Position numbers and translations under genes: made by a program. Source: Gemmatimonadota bacterium (GTDB taxonomy: Bacteria; Gemmatimonadota; Gemmatimonadetes; Gemmatimonadales; GWC2-71-9). From it: DNA of 9,765 bases. The stretch lies in assembly GCA_003220975.1 (NCBI GenBank), contig QHTX01000049.1:5142-14906 (forward strand), read 5' to 3'. Of the stretch, positions 1-6,255 are shown piece after piece. The notes beneath the pieces are model-generated. The model did no database searches. It was not told the DNA's origin and was given only the letters and a program-made list of their open reading frames with translations. The number at the start of each line of letters is the position of its first letter. The first letter of the stretch is position 1.

Positions 1-384
1 ACGATCTTCGGGATCTTCCTGATCCGCCAGTACGCGCTGTCGATCCCCGACGACCTGCTCGACGCCGCGCGTCTCGACGGTGCGGGGGAGTTCCGCATCT
101 ACTGGTCGGTCGTGGTCCCGTCGCTGCGCCCCGTGCTCGCGACGCTCGCGATCTTCACGTTCCTCTCGACGTGGAACGACTTCCTCTGGCCGCTGGTGGT
201 GCTCTCGGACGACGCCAAGTACACGCTCCCCGTCGCGCTCGCCAACCTCGCCGGCGAGCACGTGCAGGACACCGAGCTCATGATGGCAGGCTCGGTGCTC
301 ACGGTGCTGCCGGTGTTGTTATTGTTCGTGCTGCTGCAGCGCTACTACATCGAGGGCATCATGGCGGGGAGCACCAAGGGATGA
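1..384 (+). CDS. Sugar ABC transporter permease, MalG type (3' part only)
   Basis: This is the C-terminal 127 residues of an inner-membrane permease of the MalG/CUT1 family, which with a partner permease forms the channel of a carbohydrate ABC importer. The 5' end lies outside the window. The cytoplasmic EAA loop that docks onto the ATPase is clear at about residues 15-44: IPDDLLDAARLDG, then VVVPSLRP, which fits the EAA-x3-G-x9-I-x-LP consensus with DAA in place of EAA. Hydrophobic membrane segments follow at about residues 45-68 and 95-115, and the end QRYYIEGIMAGSTKG is the usual MalG-like C-terminus. The stop TGA overlaps the ATG of the phosphofructokinase gene (ATGA), so the two are probably co-transcribed and translationally coupled. 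Its partner permease and binding protein are probably just upstream. The likely ATPase is the gene at 2718-3845. The substrate cannot be read from this fragment. Confidence 0.93.
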   Translation, partial: TIFGIFLIRQYALSIPDDLLDAARLDGAGEFRIYWSVVVPSLRPVLATLAIFTFLSTWNDFLWPLVVLSDDAKYTLPVALANLAGEHVQDTELMMAGSVLTVLPVLLLFVLLQRYYIEGIMAGSTKG

Positions 385-1358
385 CGCTCAAGCGGGTGGC
401 GGTGTTGACGAGCGGCGGCGACGCGCCCGGGATGAACGCGGCGATCCGGGCCGTGGTGCGGACCGGGGTGGCCCGCGGGCTCGAGGTCGTGGGCGTGCGG
501 CAGGGGTACTCGGGCCTGATCGACGGCCAGCTCCAGCCGCTCGGCACGCGCGACGTCGCGGGCATCCTGCAACTCGGCGGCACCATGCTCGGGAGCGCGC
601 GCGCCCCCGAGTTCCAGACGCCGGAGGGCCGAGACCGCGCCCTCCGGGGGCTCGGCCAGCATCGCGTGGACGGCGTCGTCGTGATCGGCGGCAACGGCTC
701 TCTCGCCGGGGCACAGGCGCTCGCGGGCACCGGCTTTCCCGTCGTAGGCGTCGCCTCGACGATCGACAACGACGTAAACGGCGCCGACATCACGATCGGC
801 GTGGACACCGCGCTCAACATCGCCCTCGAAGCGATCGACCGCCTCAAGACCACGGCGTCCTCGCACCAGCGCGCCTTCCTGGTCGAAGTGATGGGGCGGA
901 ACTGCGGCTACCTCGCCCTGGCAGCCGGCGTCGCGGGGGGCGCCGAGGTGGTCGTGATCCCCGAAGTCGAGATGAGCCCCGATGCAATGGCGGACGAGCT
1001 GCAAGCGGCCTACACGCGCGGCAAACGCCACGCGATCGTGGTCGTAGCCGAGGGCGCCCGCTGGGACGCGCTCGCGCTGGCGCGGCACTTCGAGAAGCAC
1101 CGTGAGCGGATCGGGTTCGAGCTGCGGGTGACGACGCTCGGCCACGTGCAGCGCGGCGGCGCGCCCGGGGCGTTCGACCGGCTGCTGGCGACACGGCTCG
1201 GCGCCGCCGCCGTCGAGCGCCTGGCGGACGGCGAATCCGGCACGTACATGGCGCTGGCGCGCGGCGCCGTCACGCCGCTGCCGCTCCAGCAGGTGCTCAC
1301 GCCCAAGCCGCCGCCCGACCGCGAGCTGATCAGGCTGGCGCAGCTGATGGCGCGCTGA
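381..1358 (+). CDS. pfkA: 6-phosphofructokinase (PfkA family)
   Basis: 325 residues, close to the roughly 320 of E. coli PfkA. It would phosphorylate fructose 6-phosphate to fructose 1,6-bisphosphate in the cytoplasm, the committing step of glycolysis. Visible motifs in order: SGGDAPGMNA (11-20), GSAR (71-74), IGGNGS (102-107), TIDND (127-131, with the catalytic base D129), SSHQR (160-164), VMGR (170-173), E224 and LGHVQRGG (253-260). These match the E. coli substrate residues R72, D127, R162, R171, E222, R243, H249 and R252. Two positions are unusual. The GGDGS aspartate (E. coli D103) is Asn105, and the residue before TIDND (E. coli G124) is Ser126. Gly106, the equivalent of E. coli G104, fits an ATP-dependent rather than a pyrophosphate-dependent enzyme, but the donor is not certain. 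The chosen ATG overlaps the permease stop and gives the canonical N-terminus. A GGGGAG run at 366-371 may be its ribosome binding site. The last 29 nt overlap the opposing glycosidase gene. Confidence 0.95.
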   Translation: MTLKRVAVLTSGGDAPGMNAAIRAVVRTGVARGLEVVGVRQGYSGLIDGQLQPLGTRDVAGILQLGGTMLGSARAPEFQTPEGRDRALRGLGQHRVDGVVVIGGNGSLAGAQALAGTGFPVVGVASTIDNDVNGADITIGVDTALNIALEAIDRLKTTASSHQRAFLVEVMGRNCGYLALAAGVAGGAEVVVIPEVEMSPDAMADELQAAYTRGKRHAIVVVAEGARWDALALARHFEKHRERIGFELRVTTLGHVQRGGAPGAFDRLLATRLGAAAVERLADGESGTYMALARGAVTPLPLQQVLTPKPPPDRELIRLAQLMAR

Positions 1359-2700
1359 ACAGGGCGGCGCCGCGGCTGCGCACCACGGAGGCATAGAAGC
1401 GGGCGCTCGCCTTGGGGGTGCGCCGTTGCGTCGCGAAGTCCACGTGCACGATCCCGAACCGCTTCGAGTAGCCGTGACTCCACTCGTAGTTGTCGAGCAG
1501 CGACCAGGCGAAGTAGCCGCGCAGGTTCACCCCCCGGCGCAGCGCATCGAGCGCGGCGGCGAGATGGCCGCGGTAGTACTCGACCCGCCGCGGATCGTCC
1601 ACCCGGCCGTTCACGGGCGGCTCGTCGGCGAACGCGGCGCCGTTCTCCGTCACGTAGAGCGGCAGATCGCCGCACCGCTCGCGCACCCACACGAGCGTCT
1701 CCGTGAGACCCGCGGGATACACTTCCCAGTCGGTCTCCGTGTACCAGGGGTGCGGCTGCCGCACGGAGCTGGCGCGCAGCGGCAGGGTCTGCGGGTCGGC
1801 GCGCGTCACGCCGCGCGTGTAGTAGTTGATGCCGAGGAAATCGATCGGCTGGCGAATCAGCCGGAGGTCCGCATCGGTGACGTCGGGCCACGCTTCTCCG
1901 AAGATCTCGGCGAGCTCGGCGGGGTAGGCGCCGCGCACGACCGGCTCGAGGTAGTGGCGGTTCATGTAGGCGTCGGCCCGGCGCGTGGCGGCGAGGTCCT
2001 CGGGGGAGTCGGAGGCGGGGTGCTTGGGCTCGAGGTTCAGCACCAGCCCGATTTGCCGTTTTCCCTCAGCGCGATACGCCTGCACGGCGGCCCCGTGCGC
2101 GCGCAACAGGTTGTGGCTCACGCGCGGAGCCTCGAACAGGTTGCGATGCCCGGGGGCGAGCCCGCCGGTCAGGTACCCGCCGTCCGCCACGACCCACGGC
2201 TCGTTGACGGTCGCCCACAGCCGGACGCGGTCGTCGAAGGCGCGCACGACGACGCGCGCGTACTCGGCGAACCAGTGCGCGACGTCCCGGTTGAGCCAGC
2301 CGCCGAGATCGTCCAGGGCGGCGGGGAGATCCCAGTGGTACAGCGTCACCACGGGGGCGAGCCCGTGCGCGAGCAACGCGTCGATCAGGCGGTCGTAGAA
2401 GTCCAGGCCGCGAGGGTTGACCGTGCCCTTCCCGGCCGGCAGAATGCGGCTCCAGGAGATGCTGAAGCGGTAGGCGTTGAGCCCGAGCTCGCGCATCAGC
2501 GCGACATCGTCGGCGAAGCGGTGGTACTGGTCGCAGGCGACGTCGCCCGTCTCGCCCCGCAGGGTACGGCCGGGGGTGTGGGAAAAGCGGTGCCAGATGC
2601 TCGGGCCCGCGCCGTCGGCGAGCGGCGAGCCCTCGACCTGATAGGCGGACGTGGCCGCCCCCCAGAGGAAGTCGCCGGGAAACCGGATCGTCTCACTCAT
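1330..2700 (-). CDS. GH1 family beta-glycosidase (beta-glucosidase-like)
   Basis: 456 residues, the normal length of a one-domain GH1 TIM barrel. It should hydrolyse the non-reducing beta-linked sugar of short glycosides with retention. Key motifs: FPGDFLWGAATSAYQVEG (7-24, with sugar-binding Gln21), YHWDLP (121-126, His122), TVNEP (164-168, acid/base Glu167), INYY (291-294), VTENG (350-354, nucleophile Glu352) and WSLLDNYEW (399-407). Glu406 and Trp407 are the pair that contacts the O4/O6 side of an unphosphorylated glycone. 6-phospho-beta-glycosidases replace this glutamate, so a free disaccharide substrate is more likely, which fits import by ABC transporter rather than PTS. There is no signal peptide, so it is probably cytoplasmic. 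Glucosidase, galactosidase and fucosidase activities cannot be separated by eye. The start matches the conserved N-terminus but has no clear Shine-Dalgarno. The gene is divergent from the ATPase gene (17 nt apart) and its end overlaps pfkA by 29 nt. Confidence 0.96.
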   Translation of the reverse strand: MSETIRFPGDFLWGAATSAYQVEGSPLADGAGPSIWHRFSHTPGRTLRGETGDVACDQYHRFADDVALMRELGLNAYRFSISWSRILPAGKGTVNPRGLDFYDRLIDALLAHGLAPVVTLYHWDLPAALDDLGGWLNRDVAHWFAEYARVVVRAFDDRVRLWATVNEPWVVADGGYLTGGLAPGHRNLFEAPRVSHNLLRAHGAAVQAYRAEGKRQIGLVLNLEPKHPASDSPEDLAATRRADAYMNRHYLEPVVRGAYPAELAEIFGEAWPDVTDADLRLIRQPIDFLGINYYTRGVTRADPQTLPLRASSVRQPHPWYTETDWEVYPAGLTETLVWVRERCGDLPLYVTENGAAFADEPPVNGRVDDPRRVEYYRGHLAAALDALRRGVNLRGYFAWSLLDNYEWSHGYSKRFGIVHVDFATQRRTPKASARFYASVVRSRGAALFSAPSAAPA

Positions 2701-2717
2701 TCGCGTCGTGATGCCGC

Positions 2718-3845
2718 ATGGCCAGCGTGACCCTCGTCGGTGTGCGCAAAATATATCAGGAGGGCCCCCGCGCCCGCGTGGCCGTGGACGGGGTCGACCT
2801 CGCCGTCCTTGACGGCGAGTTCGTGGTGCTCGTCGGGCCGTCGGGGTGTGGCAAGAGCACCACGCTGCGCATGATCGCGGGGCTCGAGTCCATCTCGGCG
2901 GGCACGGTGCGGATCGGCGAGCGGGTGATGAACGACGTCGCCGCGAAGGACCGCAACATCGCCATGGTGTTCCAGAATTACGCGCTGTACCCGCACATGA
3001 CGGTGTTGGAGAACATGGCGTTCGGGTTGAAACTGCGCGGGCTCCCGGCGCGGGAGATCGACCCGCGGGTGCGGGAGGCCGCGGCGCTGCTCGGCATCAC
3101 GCCGCTACTCGAGCGGCGGCCGCGTCATCTCTCGGGCGGCGAGCAGCAGCGCGTGGCGCTGGGTCGGGCCCTCGTCCGCAAACCCGACGTGTTTCTCTTC
3201 GACGAGCCGCTCTCGAACCTCGACGCCAAGCTGCGCGTGCAGATGCGGCGCGAGATCGCGCGCCTGCACCGCGAGCTCCGCGCCACGATGCTGTACGTCA
3301 CACACGATCAGGCCGAGGCGATGACCCTGGGCGACCGCATCGTCGTGCTCAACGGGGGCCAGGTCCAGCAGATCGACACGCCGCTCGAGACCTACCGCCG
3401 GCCGCGCAACACCTTCGTGGCGGGCTTCATCGGCAGCCCGGCGATGAACCTGCTGCCGGGCGTATTGGTGCGCCACGGCGGCCTGCGGTTCCGCGCGGAC
3501 GGCGACGCCTTTGCGGTCGACATCCCGCCGGTGTGGGAGCGCACGCTCGCGCCCCGCGAGGGGCGGCCGGTGATCCTGGGCGTCCGCCCTGAAGACGTGC
3601 GGCCCACCGTCGGCGCAGCAGGGGGCGGGGGCATGGCCGGCGTGCGACTGCGGCTCGATCTGGTCGAGCCCGTAGGGCAAGAGCTCCTGGTCAGCGCCCA
3701 TTCCGAGGGGGGGGCGCAGGAGGTGACCGCCCGGCTGGCGCCCGGCTCCCAGGTCGAGCCCGGCCAGGAAATCACCCTGTCGTTCGATCCCGACGCGCTG
3801 CACTTCTTCGACGCCGAGACGCGGAAGCGGATCCCCGCTCCGTGA
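2718..3845 (+). CDS. ugpC: Sugar ABC transporter ATP-binding protein (UgpC/MsmX/MalK type)
   Basis: 375 residues, typical of CUT1 ATPases with a C-terminal regulatory extension. It would hydrolyse ATP at the inner membrane to drive carbohydrate import. Visible motifs: Walker A GPSGCGKST (40-48), Q-loop Gln86 in VFQNYALYPHMTV, ABC signature LSGGEQQR (138-145), Walker B VFLFDEP (158-164), D-loop SNLDA (166-170) and switch His196 (YVTHDQAEAMTL). The region after about residue 240 is an OB-fold/TOBE regulatory domain containing GVRPEDV (288-294). The start ATG gives the family N-terminus (MASVTL); a stop codon lies 9 nt upstream in frame and there is no obvious Shine-Dalgarno. The MalG-type permease at 1-384 is the natural partner, although the glycosidase gene on the other strand separates them. 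Such ATPases often serve several sugar importers. The gene ends 3 nt before the end of the opposing outer-membrane gene, with no terminator seen between them. Confidence 0.95.
   Translation: MASVTLVGVRKIYQEGPRARVAVDGVDLAVLDGEFVVLVGPSGCGKSTTLRMIAGLESISAGTVRIGERVMNDVAAKDRNIAMVFQNYALYPHMTVLENMAFGLKLRGLPAREIDPRVREAAALLGITPLLERRPRHLSGGEQQRVALGRALVRKPDVFLFDEPLSNLDAKLRVQMRREIARLHRELRATMLYVTHDQAEAMTLGDRIVVLNGGQVQQIDTPLETYRRPRNTFVAGFIGSPAMNLLPGVLVRHGGLRFRADGDAFAVDIPPVWERTLAPREGRPVILGVRPEDVRPTVGAAGGGGMAGVRLRLDLVEPVGQELLVSAHSEGGAQEVTARLAPGSQVEPGQEITLSFDPDALHFFDAETRKRIPAP
2748..2756 (-). promoter_or_regulatory. AT-rich patch, possible -10 element for the glycosidase gene
   Basis: Nine A/T bases in a row (aaaatatat) lie inside the first codons of the ATPase gene, in otherwise very GC-rich DNA. 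On the minus strand this reads ATATATTTT, containing TATATT about 50 nt upstream of the glycosidase start. The 17-nt gap between the two divergent genes is too small for both promoters, so at least one must lie within coding sequence. No good -35 box is seen at the right spacing. This is a weak, inferred call. Confidence 0.2.
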
Positions 3846-3848
3846 CGC

Positions 3849-4634
3849 CTAGAAGACCCTACCGAGATTCGTCGTAAGACCCACGAAGACGAGGTCGGGC
3901 GTGTCGCGCCACAACCCCACGCTCCCGCCCGCGTCCACCACCACCCACTGGGCCGGCCGGACCGTCACGGCCCCCAGGGCGCCCCACTGCGCCGGCTCAC
4001 CGGCCCCGGCTGAATACCCATATGCCTCGCCGGTGAAACCGTAGCGCCCGCCGCCGATCGCGGCGCCGACGGAGTGAAACCACCGTAGCGGCGACCCACC
4101 CGTGCCGAGCGCGACCGGGCCGAGGTTCAGGTCGACGTGGATCTTCCACGGCGCGTCCACGCTCGCCACGGCGAGGAGGGCGCCCTGCGCGCGACCTGCC
4201 CCGCGACCGGCGGACGCGTCCCCCGTCGCGAAGGTCACGCTCGGCGCGAGCGCCACGGTGGTTCGGGTTGAGACGGCGGTCGAGAGCTTCAGCGTCGTGC
4301 CCACATCGCCCGGCCCGGTGCCCGCCGCGGTCCGCATGAAACCCGTCCCGAAGAAGGCCAGCTGGACACCGCGGGCGAGCCCGATCTTGAGGTTGTAGTC
4401 CCACGCCGTGGCGTCGCTCAGATCGTCCGCGCCCTGGACGCGCACCCCCTGCTCGAGCTCGATGTAGCCGGGCGCCACGGTGTACGCGTGGGTCGCGAAG
4501 GTAGGGCGTTCCGGGTTGGCCGCGCGCGGCGACTGGCCGCGGGCCACTCCCGGCATGGACAACAGCGCGCACAGGGCAACCGAGCGGCGCACGCCGCTCA
4601 ATCTGCAGCCATCCGGGAACTTTTGGAAGGACAT
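3849..4634 (-). CDS. Predicted outer-membrane beta-barrel protein with signal peptide
   Basis: 261 residues, of unknown function. The N-terminus has a basic stretch and a hydrophobic core (RRSVALCALLSMPGVARGQ, about residues 16-34), which fits a Sec signal peptide cut near residue 33. The mature part alternates polar and hydrophobic residues, is rich in Gly, Ala, Thr, Trp and Tyr, and has repeated strand-turn patterns. The final residues, NLGRVF, end in phenylalanine as in proteins recognised by the BAM complex. The segment PTFATHAYTVAPGYIELEQGV resembles the start of the 'MetA-pathway of phenol degradation' type barrels (PF13557), but I cannot confirm the family. An in-frame GTG at residue 15 could be the true start, just before the basic stretch; neither start has a clear Shine-Dalgarno. 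It is divergent from the DUF1207 gene, which is also a predicted envelope protein, so the pair may share control. The 3' end is 3 nt from the end of the ATPase gene. Confidence 0.75.
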   Translation of the reverse strand: MSFQKFPDGCRLSGVRRSVALCALLSMPGVARGQSPRAANPERPTFATHAYTVAPGYIELEQGVRVQGADDLSDATAWDYNLKIGLARGVQLAFFGTGFMRTAAGTGPGDVGTTLKLSTAVSTRTTVALAPSVTFATGDASAGRGAGRAQGALLAVASVDAPWKIHVDLNLGPVALGTGGSPLRWFHSVGAAIGGGRYGFTGEAYGYSAGAGEPAQWGALGAVTVRPAQWVVVDAGGSVGLWRDTPDLVFVGLTTNLGRVF

Positions 4635-4639
4635 AGTTC

Positions 4640-4649
4640 ATTCATGAAT
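4640..4649. promoter_or_regulatory. 10-bp perfect palindrome between divergent envelope genes
   Basis: ATTCATGAAT is its own reverse complement. It lies in the 20-nt gap between the starts of the minus-strand barrel gene (4634) and the DUF1207 gene (4655), a natural place for a dimeric regulator to control both. The overlapping 9-mer AGTTCATTC (4636-4644) recurs at 6213-6221 upstream of the efflux adaptor gene. A regulatory role is inferred from position and symmetry only. Confidence 0.3.
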
Positions 4650-4654
4650 TGCCT

Positions 4655-5459
4655 ATGGAGGCGAGAAACGTTGGGCTGCTGGTCGCAGCGGTCGTCGTGC
4701 TGGGGTTCGCGGAGGGGTCCGCCCAGGGGCGCGGGGACGGCGCATTCCAGCCGCTGCTCGCCGATCCCAAGCAGCCGCAGTTCTTCGCCACGTATCTGTG
4801 GGACCGCTCCCCACGACTTGGCTCGCGCCTCGCGAGCGTCGGCTTCGGCCAGACCATCAGCCTCGTCCGCGAGTCGGACTGGGAGCTCGCGATCGCCGCC
4901 GGAGTGTTCTCGCAGTTCAACATGCAGTCGGCCACCAACGACCTGATCAACACCGACTACCTGGTCGGCCTCCCCCTCACCTACCGTCACGGATCCTGGG
5001 CGACGCGATTCCGCCTGTACCACCAGAGCTCGCACCTAGGCGACGAGTACCTCCTGCACACCAACGCGCAGCGCGTCGACCTGACGTTCGAGGCCGCGGA
5101 GCTCCTGGTCTCGAAGGAGATCGCGCAGTGGCGGGTGTACGGCGGCGGGGAGTACCTGTTCGCCCACTCGCCGGCGGATCTCGCGCCCGGCGTGCTGCAC
5201 GGCGGGCTGGAGTACCGCCAACCGGAGGCGGACCGGGCGCCTGGTGGCGGGGCTCGACGCCCGGTCGGTGCAGGACCGTCAGTGGCAGGTGGGGTGGAGC
5301 CTCGTAACGGGGCTCGAGCTGGCCGACCCCGCGGCCGCGGCAAGCTCCGGCTGGCGCTGGCGCGTGCTGCTCAAGGCGTACACGGGGCCCTCGCCTTACG
5401 GCGAGTTCTACCGCGATCCGGTGTCATCCCTGGGCCTCGGGATCGGATTCGCGCTGTGA
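4655..5459 (+). pseudogene. DUF1207 family protein, interrupted by a +1 frameshift
   Basis: The function of the family is unknown; it is a predicted secreted or outer-membrane protein. The first half reads in one frame from ATG 4655 (a TTG at 4649 is an alternative start) to about 5236. It has a signal-peptide-like N-terminus (VGLLVAAVVVLGFAEGSAQ), then FQPLLADPKQPQFFATYLW, FSQFN, LINTDYLVGLPLTYRHG, RLYHQSSHLGDEYLLH and a stretch ending GGLEYRQPEADR. The second half continues in the next frame from 5238 (RLVAGLDARSVQDRQWQVGW ... YTGPSPYGEFYRDP ... LGLGIGFAL) to the TGA at 5457-5459. Removing one G from the GGG at 5235-5237 joins them seamlessly as EADRRLVAGLDA, giving about 267 residues with the typical DUF1207 ending. 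The cause may be a sequencing or assembly error, or a real recent mutation. No slippery site with a stop, as in known programmed frameshifts, is evident. Without correction the first frame runs on into the next gene. Confidence 0.85.
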
Positions 5460-5473
5460 ACCATCAACACTCA

Positions 5474-5480
5474 TTGGAGG
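5474..5480 (+). promoter_or_regulatory. Ribosome binding site of the small barrel gene
   Basis: TTGGAGG lies 5 nt before the ATG at 5486 in the short gap after the DUF1207 stop. It fixes the start of the downstream gene, and shows that this gene is translated on its own and not as the C-terminal part of a fusion with the preceding frame. Confidence 0.7.
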
Positions 5481-5485
5481 ATGCT

Positions 5486-6073
5486 ATGCTGAAGCGTTCG
5501 ATCTCCTTCGTCGCCGCGGCGCTCGTGGTAGCGCTCGCGCCCGTGACGCTCCGCGCCCAGAGTACGGGCCGATTCGACAACGTGACCGTGGGCGGCGCCT
5601 TCGGCGGCCTCTCCGGCGCCGCCAACCTGGACGCGGCCGGCACCGCCGACTGGCGGCTCGGCTGGGCGGCGTCCGTCGACGTCACCAAGTGGCTGCAGCA
5701 GTACGTGGGCGTCCGTGCGAGCGGCAGCTGGGCGCAGGACAGCCTCAACGGCGCGAGCCTCAGTGGCCGCGGCAAGTTCAACAAGTTCACCTACGACGCG
5801 GACGTCGTGCTCCGCTACCCGATCCAGAGCGGCGCGGGGACGTTCAGCCCGTACGTGCTCGGCGGCGTCGGCGCGATCAGCGTCCATCAGCTCGAGTCGG
5901 ACAGCACCTGGAGCAAGTTCGCCGGCAACTTCGGCGCGGGAGTCGAGTACCGCTTCGGGCGCTGGGGTGTCCGGGCGGAAGGGCGTGACTACGTGTACAC
6001 GTTCGACCGCTACGGCTTCGACAAGACGCAGCACGACATCGCCTGGCAGGGCGGCATCACACTGTCGTTCTGA
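5486..6073 (+). CDS. Small outer-membrane beta-barrel protein (OmpA-like/porin-like fold)
   Basis: 195 residues. The first 24 form a clear Sec signal peptide (basic MLKR, hydrophobic SFVAAALVVALAPV, cleavage near LRA before Gln25). The mature chain has the short amphipathic strands of an 8-stranded barrel: VTVGGAFGGLSG, WRLGWAASVDV, YVGVRASGSWAQ, FTYDADVVLRYPI, FSPYVLGGVGAI, FAGNFGAGVEYRF, WGVRAEGRDYVY and a last strand IAWQGGITLSF ending in Phe. This matches the general outer-membrane barrel domain (PF13505-like). A structural or minor channel role is likely but no specific function can be assigned. It starts 26 nt after the DUF1207 stop, with a good ribosome binding site, so the two are probably one operon. 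A strong hairpin follows the stop. An uninterrupted frame links it to the frameshifted upstream gene, so callers may merge the two wrongly. Confidence 0.88.
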   Translation: MLKRSISFVAAALVVALAPVTLRAQSTGRFDNVTVGGAFGGLSGAANLDAAGTADWRLGWAASVDVTKWLQQYVGVRASGSWAQDSLNGASLSGRGKFNKFTYDADVVLRYPIQSGAGTFSPYVLGGVGAISVHQLESDSTWSKFAGNFGAGVEYRFGRWGVRAEGRDYVYTFDRYGFDKTQHDIAWQGGITLSF

Positions 6074-6088
6074 AACAGGCCCCCCCTT

Positions 6089-6121
6089 CGCCGGCCGGCG
6101 CCAGCACGGTGCCGGCCGGCG
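6089..6121 (+). terminator. GC-rich hairpin after the small barrel gene, probable terminator
   Basis: The arms CGCCGGCCGGC (6089-6099) and GCCGGCCGGCG (6111-6121) are perfectly complementary over 11 bp. The stem extends inwards by a G-U pair and two G-C pairs, leaving the loop AGCAC (6103-6107). It begins 15 nt after the stop codon. There is no U-tract downstream, so it is either a tail-less intrinsic terminator, as proposed for some GC-rich bacteria, or an RNA-stabilising 3' structure. Confidence 0.6.
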
Positions 6122-6128
6122 TCGCGCC

Positions 6129-6167
6129 CCCACCCGTTGGGATGGCCCTCTCACCCGAGCGGGTGGG
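6129..6167. other. Second inverted repeat in the barrel-efflux intergenic region
   Basis: CCCACCCG (6129-6136) is the exact reverse complement of CGGGTGGG (6160-6167), with 23 nt between. It follows the probable terminator and lies about 100 nt before the efflux adaptor gene. It may be a weak second hairpin in the RNA or part of the regulatory region of the pump operon; the sequence does not decide. Confidence 0.3.
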
Positions 6168-6212
6168 TGGAGCTGAGCCACTCCGGCAAAGGCGGGAACC
6201 ATTCGGCCCGAA

Positions 6213-6221
6213 AGTTCATTC
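6213..6221 (+). promoter_or_regulatory. AGTTCATTC motif upstream of the efflux operon
   Basis: This 9-mer is identical to 4636-4644 in the divergent barrel/DUF1207 start region. It lies about 50 nt before the adaptor start, within the most AT-rich part of a GC-rich intergenic region. TTCATTCA-like half sites are common in operators of TetR-type repressors of efflux pumps, but no regulator gene is in view and no symmetric partner is seen here, so the assignment is tentative. Confidence 0.2.
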
Positions 6222-6255
6222 CTGCACTATCAACCGTGAACAGCGACACGATCGC

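Noticed and set aside
171..380. Upstream extension of the pfkA frame
   Set aside because: It overlaps the permease gene, reads as Arg/Ala/Gly-rich noise, and the canonical PfkA N-terminus begins at 381.
345..1394. Minus-strand open frame of 349 codons over pfkA
   Set aside because: It is an antisense shadow of a well-supported phosphofructokinase gene and has no domain-like sequence.
1426..2730. Open frame of 434 codons on the plus strand over the glycosidase gene
   Set aside because: It is the antisense shadow of a clear GH1 gene with all catalytic motifs, and has low-complexity Arg/Val/Gly/His composition.
5238..5459. Independent small gene encoding about 70 residues
   Set aside because: It has no ribosome binding site and its sequence is the expected C-terminus of the DUF1207 protein, so it is the downstream half of the frameshifted gene.
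4649..6073. Single 474-residue protein joining DUF1207 and a beta-barrel
   Set aside because: The join contains a low-complexity Arg/Gly/Ala stretch, while the true DUF1207 end lies in the neighbouring frame. The barrel gene has its own ribosome binding site and signal peptide.
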